Source: JAFGSI01 sp041287425
GTDB lineage: Bacteria; Chloroflexota; Anaerolineae; Anaerolineales; Villigracilaceae
Length of the DNA: 64,000 bases
Reading direction: 5' to 3'
Assembly (NCBI GenBank): GCA_041287425.1
Contig: JBEULG010000033.1
Coordinates: 43,286 to 107,285, forward strand
Of this stretch, positions 31,853 to 40,334 are shown piece after piece. How positions within the stretch are numbered: position 1 is the first letter of the stretch; each line of letters opens with the position of its first letter. The position numbers and the translations under genes were made by a program. The notes under the pieces are model-generated. The model saw nothing but the letters and a program-made list of their open reading frames with translations. It did no database searches and was not told the DNA's origin.

Positions 31853-32969
31853 GGTACCTTTTCTGGACGTGGGCGCGGCGGTGGCCGAATTACGCGCCGA
31901 ACTCGAGCAGGCCTGCCGGCGGGTGCTGGATTCGGGCTGGTTCATCCTGGGCCGCGAAGTGCAGGCCTTCGAGGCGGAGTTCGCCGCTTATGTAGGGGTG
32001 AAACACTGCATCGGCGTGGGCAACGGCCTGGAGGCGCTGCATCTGATTTTGCGGGCCGCCGGCATCGGCTCCGGCGACGAGGTCATCGTGCCGGGCAACA
32101 CCTACATCGCCACCTGGCTGGCGGTCACCTACTGCGGGGCGCGGCCGGTGCCGGTCGAGCCGGTCGAACGCACCTACAACCTCGACCCGGCGCGCATCGA
32201 GGCCGCTCTGACGCCGCGCACCAAAGCCATCCTGCCCGTCCATCTCTATGGCCAGCCGGCAGAGATGGAGGCCATCAACCATCTGGCCGAGAGGCGCGGC
32301 CTGCTGGTCGTCGAGGACGCCGCCCAGGCACACGGGGCGCGCTACCACGGGCGGCGGGCCGGCAGCCTCGGGCGCGCCGCCGGCTGGAGTTTCTATCCCT
32401 CCAAGAACCTGGGCGCCCTGGGCGACGCCGGGGCGGTCACGACCGACGATGAACCACTCGCCGAGAAAATTCGCGCCCTGCGCAACTACGGCTCGCAGCA
32501 GAAATACCACAACCTGTACCAGGGCTTCAACAGCCGGCTGGACGAACTGCAGGCCGCCATCCTGCGCGCCAAACTGCCCCGCCTGGACGAGTGGAACGCC
32601 CGCCGCGCCCGCCTGGCGCGTCTCTACCTGACCGAGTTGGCAGACACCCCCCTGCTCCTGCCGCGCGTGCCGGAGGGGATGGAACCCGCCTGGCATTTGT
32701 TCGTCGTCCGCAGCGCCGAGCGCGACGCGTTGCAGGCCCACCTGCGCCGAGAGGGAATCGAGACCCTGATTCATTACCCCATCCCGCCTCACCTCCAGCC
32801 CGCCTATGCCGACCTGGGCCTGCCGCCGGGCAGCCTGCCGGTCACCGAACGCATCCATGGCGAGGTGCTGAGCCTGCCCATCGGGCCGCATCTGAGCGAG
32901 GCGCAGGTGCGCCGCGTCTGCGCCGCTATCCGTGCTTTTTATCACCTCCCCCCTAGCGAGGTCGCGTGA
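31842..32969 (+). CDS. DegT/DnrJ/EryC1/StrS-family sugar aminotransferase (FdtB/QdtB-like)
   Basis: The protein has 375 residues, a PLP-dependent fold type I enzyme. The PLP lysine is K188 in FYPSKNLGALGDAGAV, and VEDAAQAHGA holds the conserved aspartate. The N-terminus VPFLDVGAAVAELRAELEQA is normal for FdtB-type enzymes. It would transfer an amino group to dTDP-3-keto-6-deoxyhexose made by the upstream ketoisomerase domain, giving the amine that the acetyltransferase domain modifies. The ATG overlaps the upstream stop by 11 bp. Product is probably dTDP-Fuc3NAc or dTDP-Qui3NAc; RmlA/RmlB are outside the window. Confidence 0.92.
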   Translation: MTVEVPFLDVGAAVAELRAELEQACRRVLDSGWFILGREVQAFEAEFAAYVGVKHCIGVGNGLEALHLILRAAGIGSGDEVIVPGNTYIATWLAVTYCGARPVPVEPVERTYNLDPARIEAALTPRTKAILPVHLYGQPAEMEAINHLAERRGLLVVEDAAQAHGARYHGRRAGSLGRAAGWSFYPSKNLGALGDAGAVTTDDEPLAEKIRALRNYGSQQKYHNLYQGFNSRLDELQAAILRAKLPRLDEWNARRARLARLYLTELADTPLLLPRVPEGMEPAWHLFVVRSAERDALQAHLRREGIETLIHYPIPPHLQPAYADLGLPPGSLPVTERIHGEVLSLPIGPHLSEAQVRRVCAAIRAFYHLPPSEVA

Positions 32970-33916
32970 GCCTGATTTCCATCGTCGTCCCGGTATATAA
33001 CAACGCTGCCAGTCTGCCCGATTTGCTGGCCCGCTTTCAGGACTTGGCGGCCCAAGACCCGGCCAACCGCTACGAATTTATCTTCGTTGATGACGGTTCG
33101 TTCGACGATTCCTATGCCGTCCTGCAATCGCTGGCCCGCCGGGAGGGACGGGTGCGGATTGTCAAACTGTCGCGCAACTTCGGCTCGAACGCCGCCATCA
33201 TGGCCGGCCTGACACAGGCGCGCGGCCAGGCGGTGGCCGCCATCGCCGCCGATTTGCAGGACCCGCCCGAACTGATTGCCGCCATGCTCGACCATTGGCG
33301 GGCGGGCGCCAAAGTCGTCCTGGCCGCCCGTCGCGGCCGCGACGACGGCCTGCTGAGCAATCTGCTCTCCGACATCTTCTACGCCCTCTTCCGGCGTTTT
33401 GCCATCCCGTCCATGCCGAAGCGCGGCTTCGATTTCTTCCTGCTCGACCGCCAGGTCTGCGACCAGGTCAACCGCATTCAGGAACACAACGTCTATTTGA
33501 TGGGGCTGATTCTGTGGCTGGGATTTCAGCCGGTGGTGGTCCATTACGACCGCCAAAGGCGCGAGCGCCGCTACGGCCGCTCGATGTGGACTCTGCGGCG
33601 CAAAATCAAGTACTTCATCGATTCTTTCGTTGCCTTCAGTTACTTCCCCGTCCGCGCCGCCTCGCTGATGGGCATCTGTCTGAGCGTATTGGGCGCGTTG
33701 TATGCGGTGATCATCCTGTTCCTGCGCTTGTTCTATGCCATCGAAGTCCAGGGCTGGGCCTCGTTGATGCTCGTCTTGCTGCTCGTTTCGGGGATTCAGA
33801 TGCTCCTGCTCGGCATCCTGGGCGAGTACCTGTGGCGCAATCTGGACGAGACGCGCAAGCGTCCGCCCTTCATCATCGAGGAAATCATCGAGACGCCGCC
33901 CGAAGAAACAGAATGA
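32966..33916 (+). CDS. Membrane glycosyltransferase family 2 (GtrB/DPM1-like)
   Basis: The protein has 316 residues. The GT-A domain has ISIVVPVYNNAASLPDLL, FVDDGSFDDSY, and AAIAADLQDPPEL. These correspond to the nucleotide-sugar and DxD-type sites of polyprenyl-phosphate glycosyltransferases. Two C-terminal membrane hairpin helices (LMGICLSVLGALYAVIILF; LMLVLLLVSGIQMLLLGI) and a YLWRNLDETRKRPPF tail complete the GtrB/DPM layout. The GTG start overlaps the aminotransferase stop (GTGA). It probably loads a sugar, perhaps the amino sugar made upstream, onto undecaprenyl phosphate. Confidence 0.92.
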   Translation: MSLISIVVPVYNNAASLPDLLARFQDLAAQDPANRYEFIFVDDGSFDDSYAVLQSLARREGRVRIVKLSRNFGSNAAIMAGLTQARGQAVAAIAADLQDPPELIAAMLDHWRAGAKVVLAARRGRDDGLLSNLLSDIFYALFRRFAIPSMPKRGFDFFLLDRQVCDQVNRIQEHNVYLMGLILWLGFQPVVVHYDRQRRERRYGRSMWTLRRKIKYFIDSFVAFSYFPVRAASLMGICLSVLGALYAVIILFLRLFYAIEVQGWASLMLVLLLVSGIQMLLLGILGEYLWRNLDETRKRPPFIIEEIIETPPEETE

Positions 33917-33959
33917 CGCGAAACCTTTCGCGCCATTCGTACAATTCGAGGCAGGTCAA

Positions 33960-34032
33960 TGGGCCCGGCTGGATTCGAACCAGCGACCAAGCGATTATGA
34001 GTCGCCTGCTCTCACCCCTGAGCTACGGGCCC
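33960..34032 (-). tRNA. tRNA-Ile2 (anticodon CAT, lysidine-type)
   Basis: On the minus strand a full cloverleaf is formed: acceptor GGGCCCG/CGGGCCC with discriminator A, anticodon stem GGCGA/TCGCT and loop CTCATAA. The D-arm to T-arm region closely matches E. coli tRNA-Ile(CAU). G1-C72 pairing excludes initiator tRNA-Met, so this CAT tRNA most likely reads AUA after lysidine modification by TilS. The CCA end is not encoded. Elongator Met is the alternative. Confidence 0.88.
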
Positions 34033-34053
34033 GGCGGGGAAATTATAGCACGG

Positions 34054-35781
34054 TTAGAACCCCATCGCCGACGAGGTGAAGATGGTGACGAGGTTAAAGA
34101 CGAATTGACTGGCGTACATGCCAATCGTCACAAGCCACAAGAGGACAGAGGCGGCCGGTTTGCCCAAGAAAGACAGCCAGCGCGGCCGCCATCCCTCTGC
34201 CAACCCAGGGAACAAGATGGGCGCTGCCGAAAGAGGCACCATCAGCGGCAGCATGTAGTGATAGCGCTTGACCGCCACGAAGCCAATCAGATACACCGCC
34301 AGCACCAGACACCAGGACAGGAACAGACGATTGAGCGGCCGCGCCGAGCCAACCAGTGAGCCTGCCAGCAGCGCAAAGAAGGCAAAGAAGAAAAAGTACG
34401 GCTCCATGTAGTGCCGTTGGAAGTAAGGCAGCCAGTTCGCCAGACCGGTCTGATAGACGCCGGTCGGGTCGGGTTCATCGTATCCCTCGGCGATGACCTG
34501 ACTCTCGTATTGAATGCCGCGCGCGTACGAAAGGAAGGGTTGCGGAGCCAAGAGAGTCGGGCTGCTAAGAATGATGGTCAACAGCATCACGCCGATGAAG
34601 CCTGCCCCCGCCGCGAGCATGCGCCGGAAAGTCAAGACTTTGCGAATCAGACCGGCCAACAAGGTGCCGGCAATCGTCAGGAAGAAGAACAGCCCCCACA
34701 GTTTGATGGCGGCTGCCAGGCCGCAGGCTGCCGCTGCCAGATAGAAGTTGCGCCCAAAACGCAGGCGGTCTCGATCCAGGAAGAAGAGGGTCAACACGAC
34801 CAGCAGGAGAATCAGGCCGTCTGGATGCCAGAAACGGTAGTTATATTTCACCACACCGGGAATCAACAGCAAAAACACATACAGTCCCACCGAGGCCGCC
34901 AGCGAGCGGAAGCGGGTCACCAGATAAACCAGCAGACCAATCGCCAGAATCATCGGCAGAACGCTGATGAATTGGCGCAACAGGAAGATATTCAACTGCA
35001 CCTGATTGACATAATCGTTGCCGAAAATCAGGCGTGGCACGAGCAACACCCCGGCCGAGAGCGGCAGGTAGGGGAATCCGTACCAGAAGGGCCAGGTCTC
35101 CAGGTCTTTTCGCACCATGTCTGCAAAGGTGCCCTCGATCACCAGGGTCTTGGCCACATCGGGGTAAATGATGTGCTCGTCCGGGTGCATCAGAAAACGG
35201 CCCTGCGCATCGAGGCGGTAATTGAACGGCGCAAAGGCGCAGAAGACGGCCATCCCAATGACTGTCAGGACGATGAACGTCCGGCGCTGAGCCGGCAGCC
35301 AGGCCCGCCAACCGGTCCGCAGACGGGCCAGCCAGGAGGGATGCTGTCGGTAAGTCTTCGCATAGACGAGGCGAAAAGTCAGCCAGAGTTCGAAAGCACC
35401 CAGCGAGGCCCAGAGCAGGAAAGGACGCGCCGGGACGGGAAAAGCGATGTAGGTCAGCAAAAAACTCTCGAACAGGAAAATCCCCAGCAAGAACAGCGCC
35501 CCCTGGACAAAAAACAGGCGCGGCCGCCCTCCTGTCAACCAGTCATCCAATCGGCCCAAGAGCCGCGCCGCTCGGACAGGCGCGCTCCCCAGCACCACTC
35601 CCAGCCCAAGCGCTGCCAGCCCGCTCAGGCCAAGCACCGCGACCAGCACCGTCCGTAGCGCCGGATAATGGAAAATTCGCCCACGACCGGCGTCGAATTG
35701 CATCTCCAGCAAGACGAAAATCGTCAGAAGCGTTTGCAAGAGAATCACGCTCAATAAAAGCCAGAGATATTTGGACTTCAT
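34054..35781 (-). CDS. GT-C fold membrane glycosyltransferase (ArnT/PMT-like)
   Basis: The protein has 575 residues with about 13 membrane helices. The first extracytoplasmic loop has the GT-C type acidic site in LMHPDEHIIYPDVAKTLVIEG. YNYRFWHPDGLILLLVVL and FERHYMEPYFFFFAFFALL-like segments match the multi-pass lipid-linked sugar transferases of large Chloroflexota families. ATG 35781 has AGGAG at 5 nt; a longer frame upstream lacks a site. It should transfer a sugar from a polyprenyl donor to a wall polymer or protein outside the membrane, which fits with the GT2 gene across the tRNA. Acceptor unknown. Confidence 0.8.
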   Translation of the reverse strand: MKSKYLWLLLSVILLQTLLTIFVLLEMQFDAGRGRIFHYPALRTVLVAVLGLSGLAALGLGVVLGSAPVRAARLLGRLDDWLTGGRPRLFFVQGALFLLGIFLFESFLLTYIAFPVPARPFLLWASLGAFELWLTFRLVYAKTYRQHPSWLARLRTGWRAWLPAQRRTFIVLTVIGMAVFCAFAPFNYRLDAQGRFLMHPDEHIIYPDVAKTLVIEGTFADMVRKDLETWPFWYGFPYLPLSAGVLLVPRLIFGNDYVNQVQLNIFLLRQFISVLPMILAIGLLVYLVTRFRSLAASVGLYVFLLLIPGVVKYNYRFWHPDGLILLLVVLTLFFLDRDRLRFGRNFYLAAAACGLAAAIKLWGLFFFLTIAGTLLAGLIRKVLTFRRMLAAGAGFIGVMLLTIILSSPTLLAPQPFLSYARGIQYESQVIAEGYDEPDPTGVYQTGLANWLPYFQRHYMEPYFFFFAFFALLAGSLVGSARPLNRLFLSWCLVLAVYLIGFVAVKRYHYMLPLMVPLSAAPILFPGLAEGWRPRWLSFLGKPAASVLLWLVTIGMYASQFVFNLVTIFTSSAMGF

Positions 35782-36012
35782 GGATGCTCCTGTCCCCAAT
35801 AAAGTTTGGCCTGCGGCGCGGAGTATCAACCAAGGCGCAACTTCCCTGAAATGAACGAACAGACAATCCCAGGGATGGGCGATCAGTGCGATTGTAATGC
35901 GAGGTCATGGGCCGGTCAAGCGAGAAAGAAAAATCCCGTTTATCGGCCTATCGCGTGACCTTTCTCCTGGAGCGGGGGTTAAACCTCTCGAATCCACTTT
36001 CAGGAAACGATT

Positions 36013-36585
36013 ATGGAAACAACCCTTGCTATCCACCTCACCCGCCGCCTCTTGCCGCGGACTTCGGCCTGGCTGCGCGACCTGGGCCTGATTCTGACGG
36101 GGGCGTTGCTCACCGCCGCCCTGGCGCAGGTGCGCCTTCCGCTGCCATTCACCCCTGTGCCGATCACCGGTCAGACTTTTGCCGTTCTGCTGGTGGGGGC
36201 AACGCTTGGCGCCCGGCGCGGGGCGCTCTCGCTCGGTCTGTATACCGCCCTGGGGTTGGCCGGTCTGCCCGTCTTTGCGGGCGGGGCATCTGGTGCGGCC
36301 TATGCTCTCGGTCCGACCGGCGGTTACCTGCTGGGCTTCGTTGCTGCCGCCTGGGTCGTCGGCCGCCTGGCAGAAAGCGGTTTGGAGCGTTCGCTGCGCA
36401 CCTCGCTGCTGCCTTTCGTGAGCGGCACGCTGGTCATCTACGCCTGCGGCGCCGGCTGGCTGGCACTTTCCGTAGGCCTGACGAAAGCCCTGGCTTGGGG
36501 AGTGCTGCCCTTCCTGATCGGCGACGCGGTCAAAATCGCTCTTGCCGCGCTGGCCTTGCCGGCAGCCTGGAAATGGACGCGGTAG
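36013..36585 (+). CDS. bioY: Biotin transporter BioY
   Basis: The protein has 190 residues with five to six membrane helices. Family stretches are RLPLPFTPVPITGQTFAVLL, GARRGALSLGLYTALGLAGLP and GPTGGYLLGFVAAAWVVG. BioY is the S component of ECF-type vitamin transporters or works alone; no EcfA or EcfT lies nearby. An imperfect GTTAAACC with a distant GGAAAC precedes the gene, but the spacing does not fit a BirA operator, so regulation is unknown. A longer frame starting at 35907 has no site and was rejected. Confidence 0.93.
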   Translation: METTLAIHLTRRLLPRTSAWLRDLGLILTGALLTAALAQVRLPLPFTPVPITGQTFAVLLVGATLGARRGALSLGLYTALGLAGLPVFAGGASGAAYALGPTGGYLLGFVAAAWVVGRLAESGLERSLRTSLLPFVSGTLVIYACGAGWLALSVGLTKALAWGVLPFLIGDAVKIALAALALPAAWKWTR

Positions 36586-36673
36586 AAGCGGGACGGAAGC
36601 CAATCGGCCGAGCATTTTGACGGCAGGCCGTCTTCTCGCCGCCATGCCACTTGCTCCAGCGGTCAGGCTGTGC

Positions 36674-36679
36674 TAAACT
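36674..36679 (+). promoter_or_regulatory. -10 box of the TPR gene
   Basis: TAAACT ends 6 nt before ATG 36686. It departs from TATAAT at two positions, so this is the weakest of the leaderless-type promoters in the window. Confidence 0.4.
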
Positions 36680-36685
36680 CATCTC

Positions 36686-38488
36686 ATGGCCGAAGAAGAG
36701 TCCCTGCCAGAAGAGCCGCTGGAGAGCGGAGAAAATACCATGCTGAGCGAGGCCATCGAGGCCTTGCATCAGGGGGATCGGGTGCGGGCGCGTGACCTGC
36801 TGACCCGCCTGCTCAAAACTGACCAGAAAAACGCCACGTACTGGGTCTGGCTGAGCGCCGCAGTGGACACGCAGAAGGAACGTCTCTACTGTCTGCAGAT
36901 GGCGCTCCAGTTCGACCCGCAAAACGCGGCTGCTCGCCGCGGCCTGACGTTGTTCGGCGCTCTGCCGCCGGATGAGTCGGTGGCCCCCTTTCCTCTCAAC
37001 CGGCCGCGCTCCTGGGAAGAAACGCTCAAGGTGAGCGAGGAACCGCCGCGCCCGCCTGCCAAACGCGGCCTGGCCAATCCCATCGTGCGTCTGGTCGTCA
37101 TCGGTGCGGCGGGTTTGCTCCTGTTGGCCGCCTTCTACATTGTTACGGTTGTCGTGCCGCGTCAGCCTGCCACCTACGCGCGCGGCACACCTTTCCGCCA
37201 GCCGACCGCCACGCTCACCCCCACACCGACCGCTACGCCTCTTTACCGCACCGTGACCCCTACCTTTTCGGCCCCGACCCCTCTGGCCCTGCTGCTCCCC
37301 GCTCCCTACACCCCCACTCCGCTCTACGTCGTCACCGAACATTTCGGCCAGAGCCGCGATGCGTACATTGCCGCCCAAATGTACCTGCAGCGCGGCCAGT
37401 GCAGCGACGCCATTCCGCTCCTCGAGCAGGTGCTGACTCTGGAGCCAGATGCCGCCGATGCGTACTATTACCTGGGAGAGTGCGCCCGCCTGGCCGGCAA
37501 TTACCAATCGGCTCTGACCTATTACGAAAGAGCAATTTCCCTCAACGCCAGTTTCGGGCCGCCCTTCCTGGGGCGGGCGATAACCTATCACGCCCTCGAT
37601 TCCGATGCGGAGGTGAGTTCCTATTACGATGAGGCCATTTCCATTGACCCGAATTTCACCCTGGCCTACATCGAACGCGGCGCCTACTACCTCGACCGCT
37701 ACGAATGGAACCGCGCCCTGCGCGACCTGCAAATCGCCGTCAACCAGGATCCGAATTCGGCCGTCGCTTACATGTACATGGCCCAGGCGCAACTGGCGCT
37801 TGGACGCTACGAGGAGGCCCTCGCCTCGGCCGAACGCGCCAATCAACTCGACCTGACCCTCCTGCCGGTCTACCGCACCCTGGGAGAAGCCTACTACGCC
37901 CTCCAGCGCTATCCCGATGCAGTGGGAGTATTGCAACTATACACCCTCTACGTGCCGGATGACGCCCAAGCCCTGACCATGCTGGGAACCGCCTACAACG
38001 CCACCGGCGATTACCAGTCGGCCGTTCGCGCCCTGGATCGCAGCCTGGCGCTCGACCGCTACAACGGCGAGGCCCATTATCAGCGCGGCGAGGCCTACCT
38101 CAACCTGAACAATCCAGATGCCGCCCGGCGCGACTTCGAACGCGCCCTGACCTATGACCCAAACGATTTCGATGCCGCCTTCGGCCTGGGAATGGCTTAC
38201 TACCAGCAGGGACAGTTTGGCACCGCCTACCTGCGCTTCGAAAACGCCCTCGGCCGCGCCGACACGGACGAAGAGCGCGCCAAAGCCATCTATTGGCAGG
38301 CCGTCAGCCTGGAACGAATCAACGATCAGGTCTCGGCCAACCGCGCCTGGCGCCGCCTGCTCGAATTGCCCGAGGAAGCCATGCCGGCCGAATGGCGCAA
38401 TCAGGCCTACGAACAACTGGGCGTTACCCCCACCTGGACGCCGACGCCGCGTCCCACCCGCACGCCAACGCCTACGCCCGAACCGTAA
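36686..38488 (+). CDS. Membrane-anchored TPR protein with Thr/Pro linkers
   Basis: The protein has 600 residues. A cytosolic part with a TPR-like pair (residues 12-75, EAIEALHQGDRVRARDLLTR) precedes one membrane helix at about 135-157 (LVVIGAAGLLLLAAFYIVTVVV). A TPTPTAT linker then leads to about nine TPR units outside the membrane, such as GEAYYALQRYPDAVGVLQLY and AHYQRGEAYLNLNNPDAARR. The C-terminus is another TPTPRPT stretch. It is probably a scaffold that recruits proteins at the outer face. The gene is flanked by bioY and a convergent DUF971 gene. Confidence 0.85.
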   Translation: MAEEESLPEEPLESGENTMLSEAIEALHQGDRVRARDLLTRLLKTDQKNATYWVWLSAAVDTQKERLYCLQMALQFDPQNAAARRGLTLFGALPPDESVAPFPLNRPRSWEETLKVSEEPPRPPAKRGLANPIVRLVVIGAAGLLLLAAFYIVTVVVPRQPATYARGTPFRQPTATLTPTPTATPLYRTVTPTFSAPTPLALLLPAPYTPTPLYVVTEHFGQSRDAYIAAQMYLQRGQCSDAIPLLEQVLTLEPDAADAYYYLGECARLAGNYQSALTYYERAISLNASFGPPFLGRAITYHALDSDAEVSSYYDEAISIDPNFTLAYIERGAYYLDRYEWNRALRDLQIAVNQDPNSAVAYMYMAQAQLALGRYEEALASAERANQLDLTLLPVYRTLGEAYYALQRYPDAVGVLQLYTLYVPDDAQALTMLGTAYNATGDYQSAVRALDRSLALDRYNGEAHYQRGEAYLNLNNPDAARRDFERALTYDPNDFDAAFGLGMAYYQQGQFGTAYLRFENALGRADTDEERAKAIYWQAVSLERINDQVSANRAWRRLLELPEEAMPAEWRNQAYEQLGVTPTWTPTPRPTRTPTPTPEP

Positions 38489-38513
38489 CGACTCTGCAGC
38501 AGGAGAAAACAGA

Positions 38514-38843
38514 CTAGGGCCGGCACTGCCCACACGGGCACAGCGCCCGCAGATATTCCCAGCGGTAAATCCCGGCATCATGGCCGTCTTCCCAAACCGG
38601 CGTGATGCCATACGAGCCGACCGGCACGATGGTCTGCAGGCGGACAGCGGGAGAATCGGGCAGGCTGGAGGTGAAAACGGACGGGTCGGGCAAATCGCTC
38701 ATCTGGTCGTGACCGCCGCGGCAGGCGGCGCACGGACAACCCAGCCGCAGCAACTCGAAGGGATATTGGCTGAGATGCCCGTCCTCCCATTCGACGAGCA
38801 ATATTTTCTCGGCCCGTCGTGCGGTGATTGAAAGTGGTTTCAT
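38514..38843 (-). CDS. DUF971 protein with CPCxxC motifs
   Basis: The protein has 109 residues and a single DUF971 domain (gamma-butyrobetaine hydroxylase-like N-terminal domain). It has LLRLGCPCAACRGG and YLRALCPCGQC, two Cys clusters that probably bind zinc or iron, with the W-E-D-G-H repeats WEDGHLSQYPFE and WEDGHDAGIYRWEYL. In other organisms DUF971 genes sit near iron-sulfur or metal-handling genes; function remains unproven. The ATG overlaps the stop of the SH3 gene. Confidence 0.9.
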   Translation of the reverse strand: MKPLSITARRAEKILLVEWEDGHLSQYPFELLRLGCPCAACRGGHDQMSDLPDPSVFTSSLPDSPAVRLQTIVPVGSYGITPVWEDGHDAGIYRWEYLRALCPCGQCRP

Positions 38844-39322
38844 GGCGCCTCGAAGGGGGTCAGATAGTCCTGCACGGCCCAGCCGGCGCGGGTGGAATCG
38901 TAGGGCGAGACGAGCGCCCACCAGATTCGCCCGTCGCGTTCGACCGGTCCATCGGTGATTTGGAAAATTTCGGTATCATAGCCCAGGAAGAGGAGCGGCG
39001 CATCCAGGCCGGGGGCGGCGCGCAGGCGCAGGCCGTCGCCGCCCGTGCCGGTGATTTGCACATAACCGCCGAGGCTGATTTGCCCTGGCGCCGGCGTGGC
39101 GCTCGGCTGCGGCGTGGCCGTGAAGGCGGCGAATTCAGCCGTCGGCGTGAACAGGTAAGCAGTCGAGGTCGGGGCCGGGATGCGCGTCAGCGCGCCCGGC
39201 GGGCCGTCACGGCGCGGCAGGGCAGGCTGGGCAATCACGATGTAAAGCATCATGATGCAGGTCAGGAACAGACCGACGGCCACAGCGGCCAGGAAAACCC
39301 GCAGGTTGAAAATCTCTCGCAT
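38840..39322 (-). CDS. Membrane-anchored bacterial SH3-domain protein
   Basis: The protein has 160 residues. One N-terminal membrane helix (VFLAAVAVGLFLTCIMMLYIVI) is followed by a short Thr/Pro-rich linker and an SH3b domain (LRLRAAPGLDAPLLFLGY, RIWWALVSPYDSTRAGWAV). Such domains usually bind cell-wall peptides. It lies 2 bp after the lipid-kinase gene and overlaps the DUF971 gene, so the three form an operon. Confidence 0.85.
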   Translation of the reverse strand: MREIFNLRVFLAAVAVGLFLTCIMMLYIVIAQPALPRRDGPPGALTRIPAPTSTAYLFTPTAEFAAFTATPQPSATPAPGQISLGGYVQITGTGGDGLRLRAAPGLDAPLLFLGYDTEIFQITDGPVERDGRIWWALVSPYDSTRAGWAVQDYLTPFEAP

Positions 39323-39324
39323 GG

Positions 39325-40278
39325 TCAGTCAGCGTCGTTGACGCTCGGATCGAGCAGCGGCAGAGAGGTCGGCGGCAGCAGGACCCGCAAAGCGCGCGGT
39401 TCGACCCGCAGTTCGATGCGCGCCGCCCCAAGCGACGGTTCGCTGTCGATCTGAACCGGAAAGGGCGTGTCGGACTCGATGCGCGCCCGCCGAAAGGACA
39501 GACAGCGCACCTTGTCGGAGGTCAGGTGACGGCCGCGCATGATTTCGAACAGATGGCGAAAGGCGTCGGCCAGCGTAGCGCCCGAAAACAGCCACAGGTC
39601 CATCGTCCCGTCGTTCAAATAGGCCGAAGGCGAAAGGCGCGCCAGCCCGCCCAAGTAGTGACGGATGTTGCTCACCAGCGCCAGCAGGTAATGGCCCTCG
39701 ACGCGCTGGTCATCGGCCCACACCCGCAGATTCAGTCCATGCCAGATGGAGGCCGACCAGATCGTGTGGGCGGCGTAATGGGGGACGGACAGGTATTTGT
39801 AGAAGCGCTTGCGCGGCTCCAGTTTCCTGACCGTGACCGCATCCAGCCCCACCCCCGCCCACATGACGAAGGGCTGTTCATTGCACCAGCCGACATCCAC
39901 CCGGCGGGCGGGGGCCTCGGCCAGAATCCGGGCGTTTTCGCGCAGCCGTCGCCAGTGGAACAGGGTGAAAGGCTGCAAGCCGAGTTCGCGCCCCCAAACG
40001 TTGGAGGTGCCGGCCGGCAGGATGGCCAGCGCCGTGCGCGAACCGACCAGCCCGTGCGCCACCTGCCCGACCGTCCCGTCGCCGCCGATAGCAAAGACCG
40101 CCCGGAAGTTCTCCTCCGCCGCCTGACGGGCCAGGCGGGTGGTGTGCCGGCCGTTCACCGTCTCGGCCACCTCGACCCGCCAGCCGGCACGGTTGAGCGT
40201 GCGGACGATGTTGGCAATGAAGGGCGCCACCGAAAAACGCCCGGCCGCAGGGTTGTAAACGAGCAAAGCGTCTGCCAT
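39325..40278 (-). CDS. Diacylglycerol-kinase-family lipid kinase
   Basis: The protein has 317 residues and begins MADALLVYNPAAGRFSVAPF. The nucleotide-binding Gly-rich loop is AIGGDGTVGQVAHGLVG, followed by AILPAGTSNVWGRELGL. The C-terminal domain includes YLNDGTMDLWLFSG. It is a YegS/DgkB-like enzyme that phosphorylates a membrane lipid such as diacylglycerol or undecaprenol. ATG 40278 follows a TATAAT on its strand by 7 nt, without Shine-Dalgarno; a GTG start six bases upstream is less likely. It is divergent from the Ser/Thr kinase gene. Confidence 0.9.
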   Translation of the reverse strand: MADALLVYNPAAGRFSVAPFIANIVRTLNRAGWRVEVAETVNGRHTTRLARQAAEENFRAVFAIGGDGTVGQVAHGLVGSRTALAILPAGTSNVWGRELGLQPFTLFHWRRLRENARILAEAPARRVDVGWCNEQPFVMWAGVGLDAVTVRKLEPRKRFYKYLSVPHYAAHTIWSASIWHGLNLRVWADDQRVEGHYLLALVSNIRHYLGGLARLSPSAYLNDGTMDLWLFSGATLADAFRHLFEIMRGRHLTSDKVRCLSFRRARIESDTPFPVQIDSEPSLGAARIELRVEPRALRVLLPPTSLPLLDPSVNDAD

Positions 40279-40285
40279 GACCACA

Positions 40286-40317
40286 ATTATAAGGCGAGAA
40301 ACCCCGTGTGATATAAT
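40286..40317. promoter_or_regulatory. Divergent -10 boxes for the lipid-kinase and Ser/Thr-kinase genes
   Basis: TATAAT on the minus strand (40286-40291) serves the lipid kinase, and TATAAT on the plus strand (40312-40317) the Ser/Thr kinase, only 20 bp apart. RNA polymerase could not occupy both at once, so the two genes may be reciprocally expressed. Confidence 0.6.
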
Positions 40318-40334
40318 GAATTTCGACCTCGCTT

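Noticed and set aside
33919..33945. Short hairpin as a terminator after the GT2 gene
   Set aside because: CGCGAAA and TTTCGCG leave a loop of only two bases and no T-run follows.
35975..36012. BirA-type biotin operator before bioY
   Set aside because: GTTAAACC and GGAAAC are present, but the spacer is about 17 bp and the halves are incomplete, so the site does not fit the known operator.
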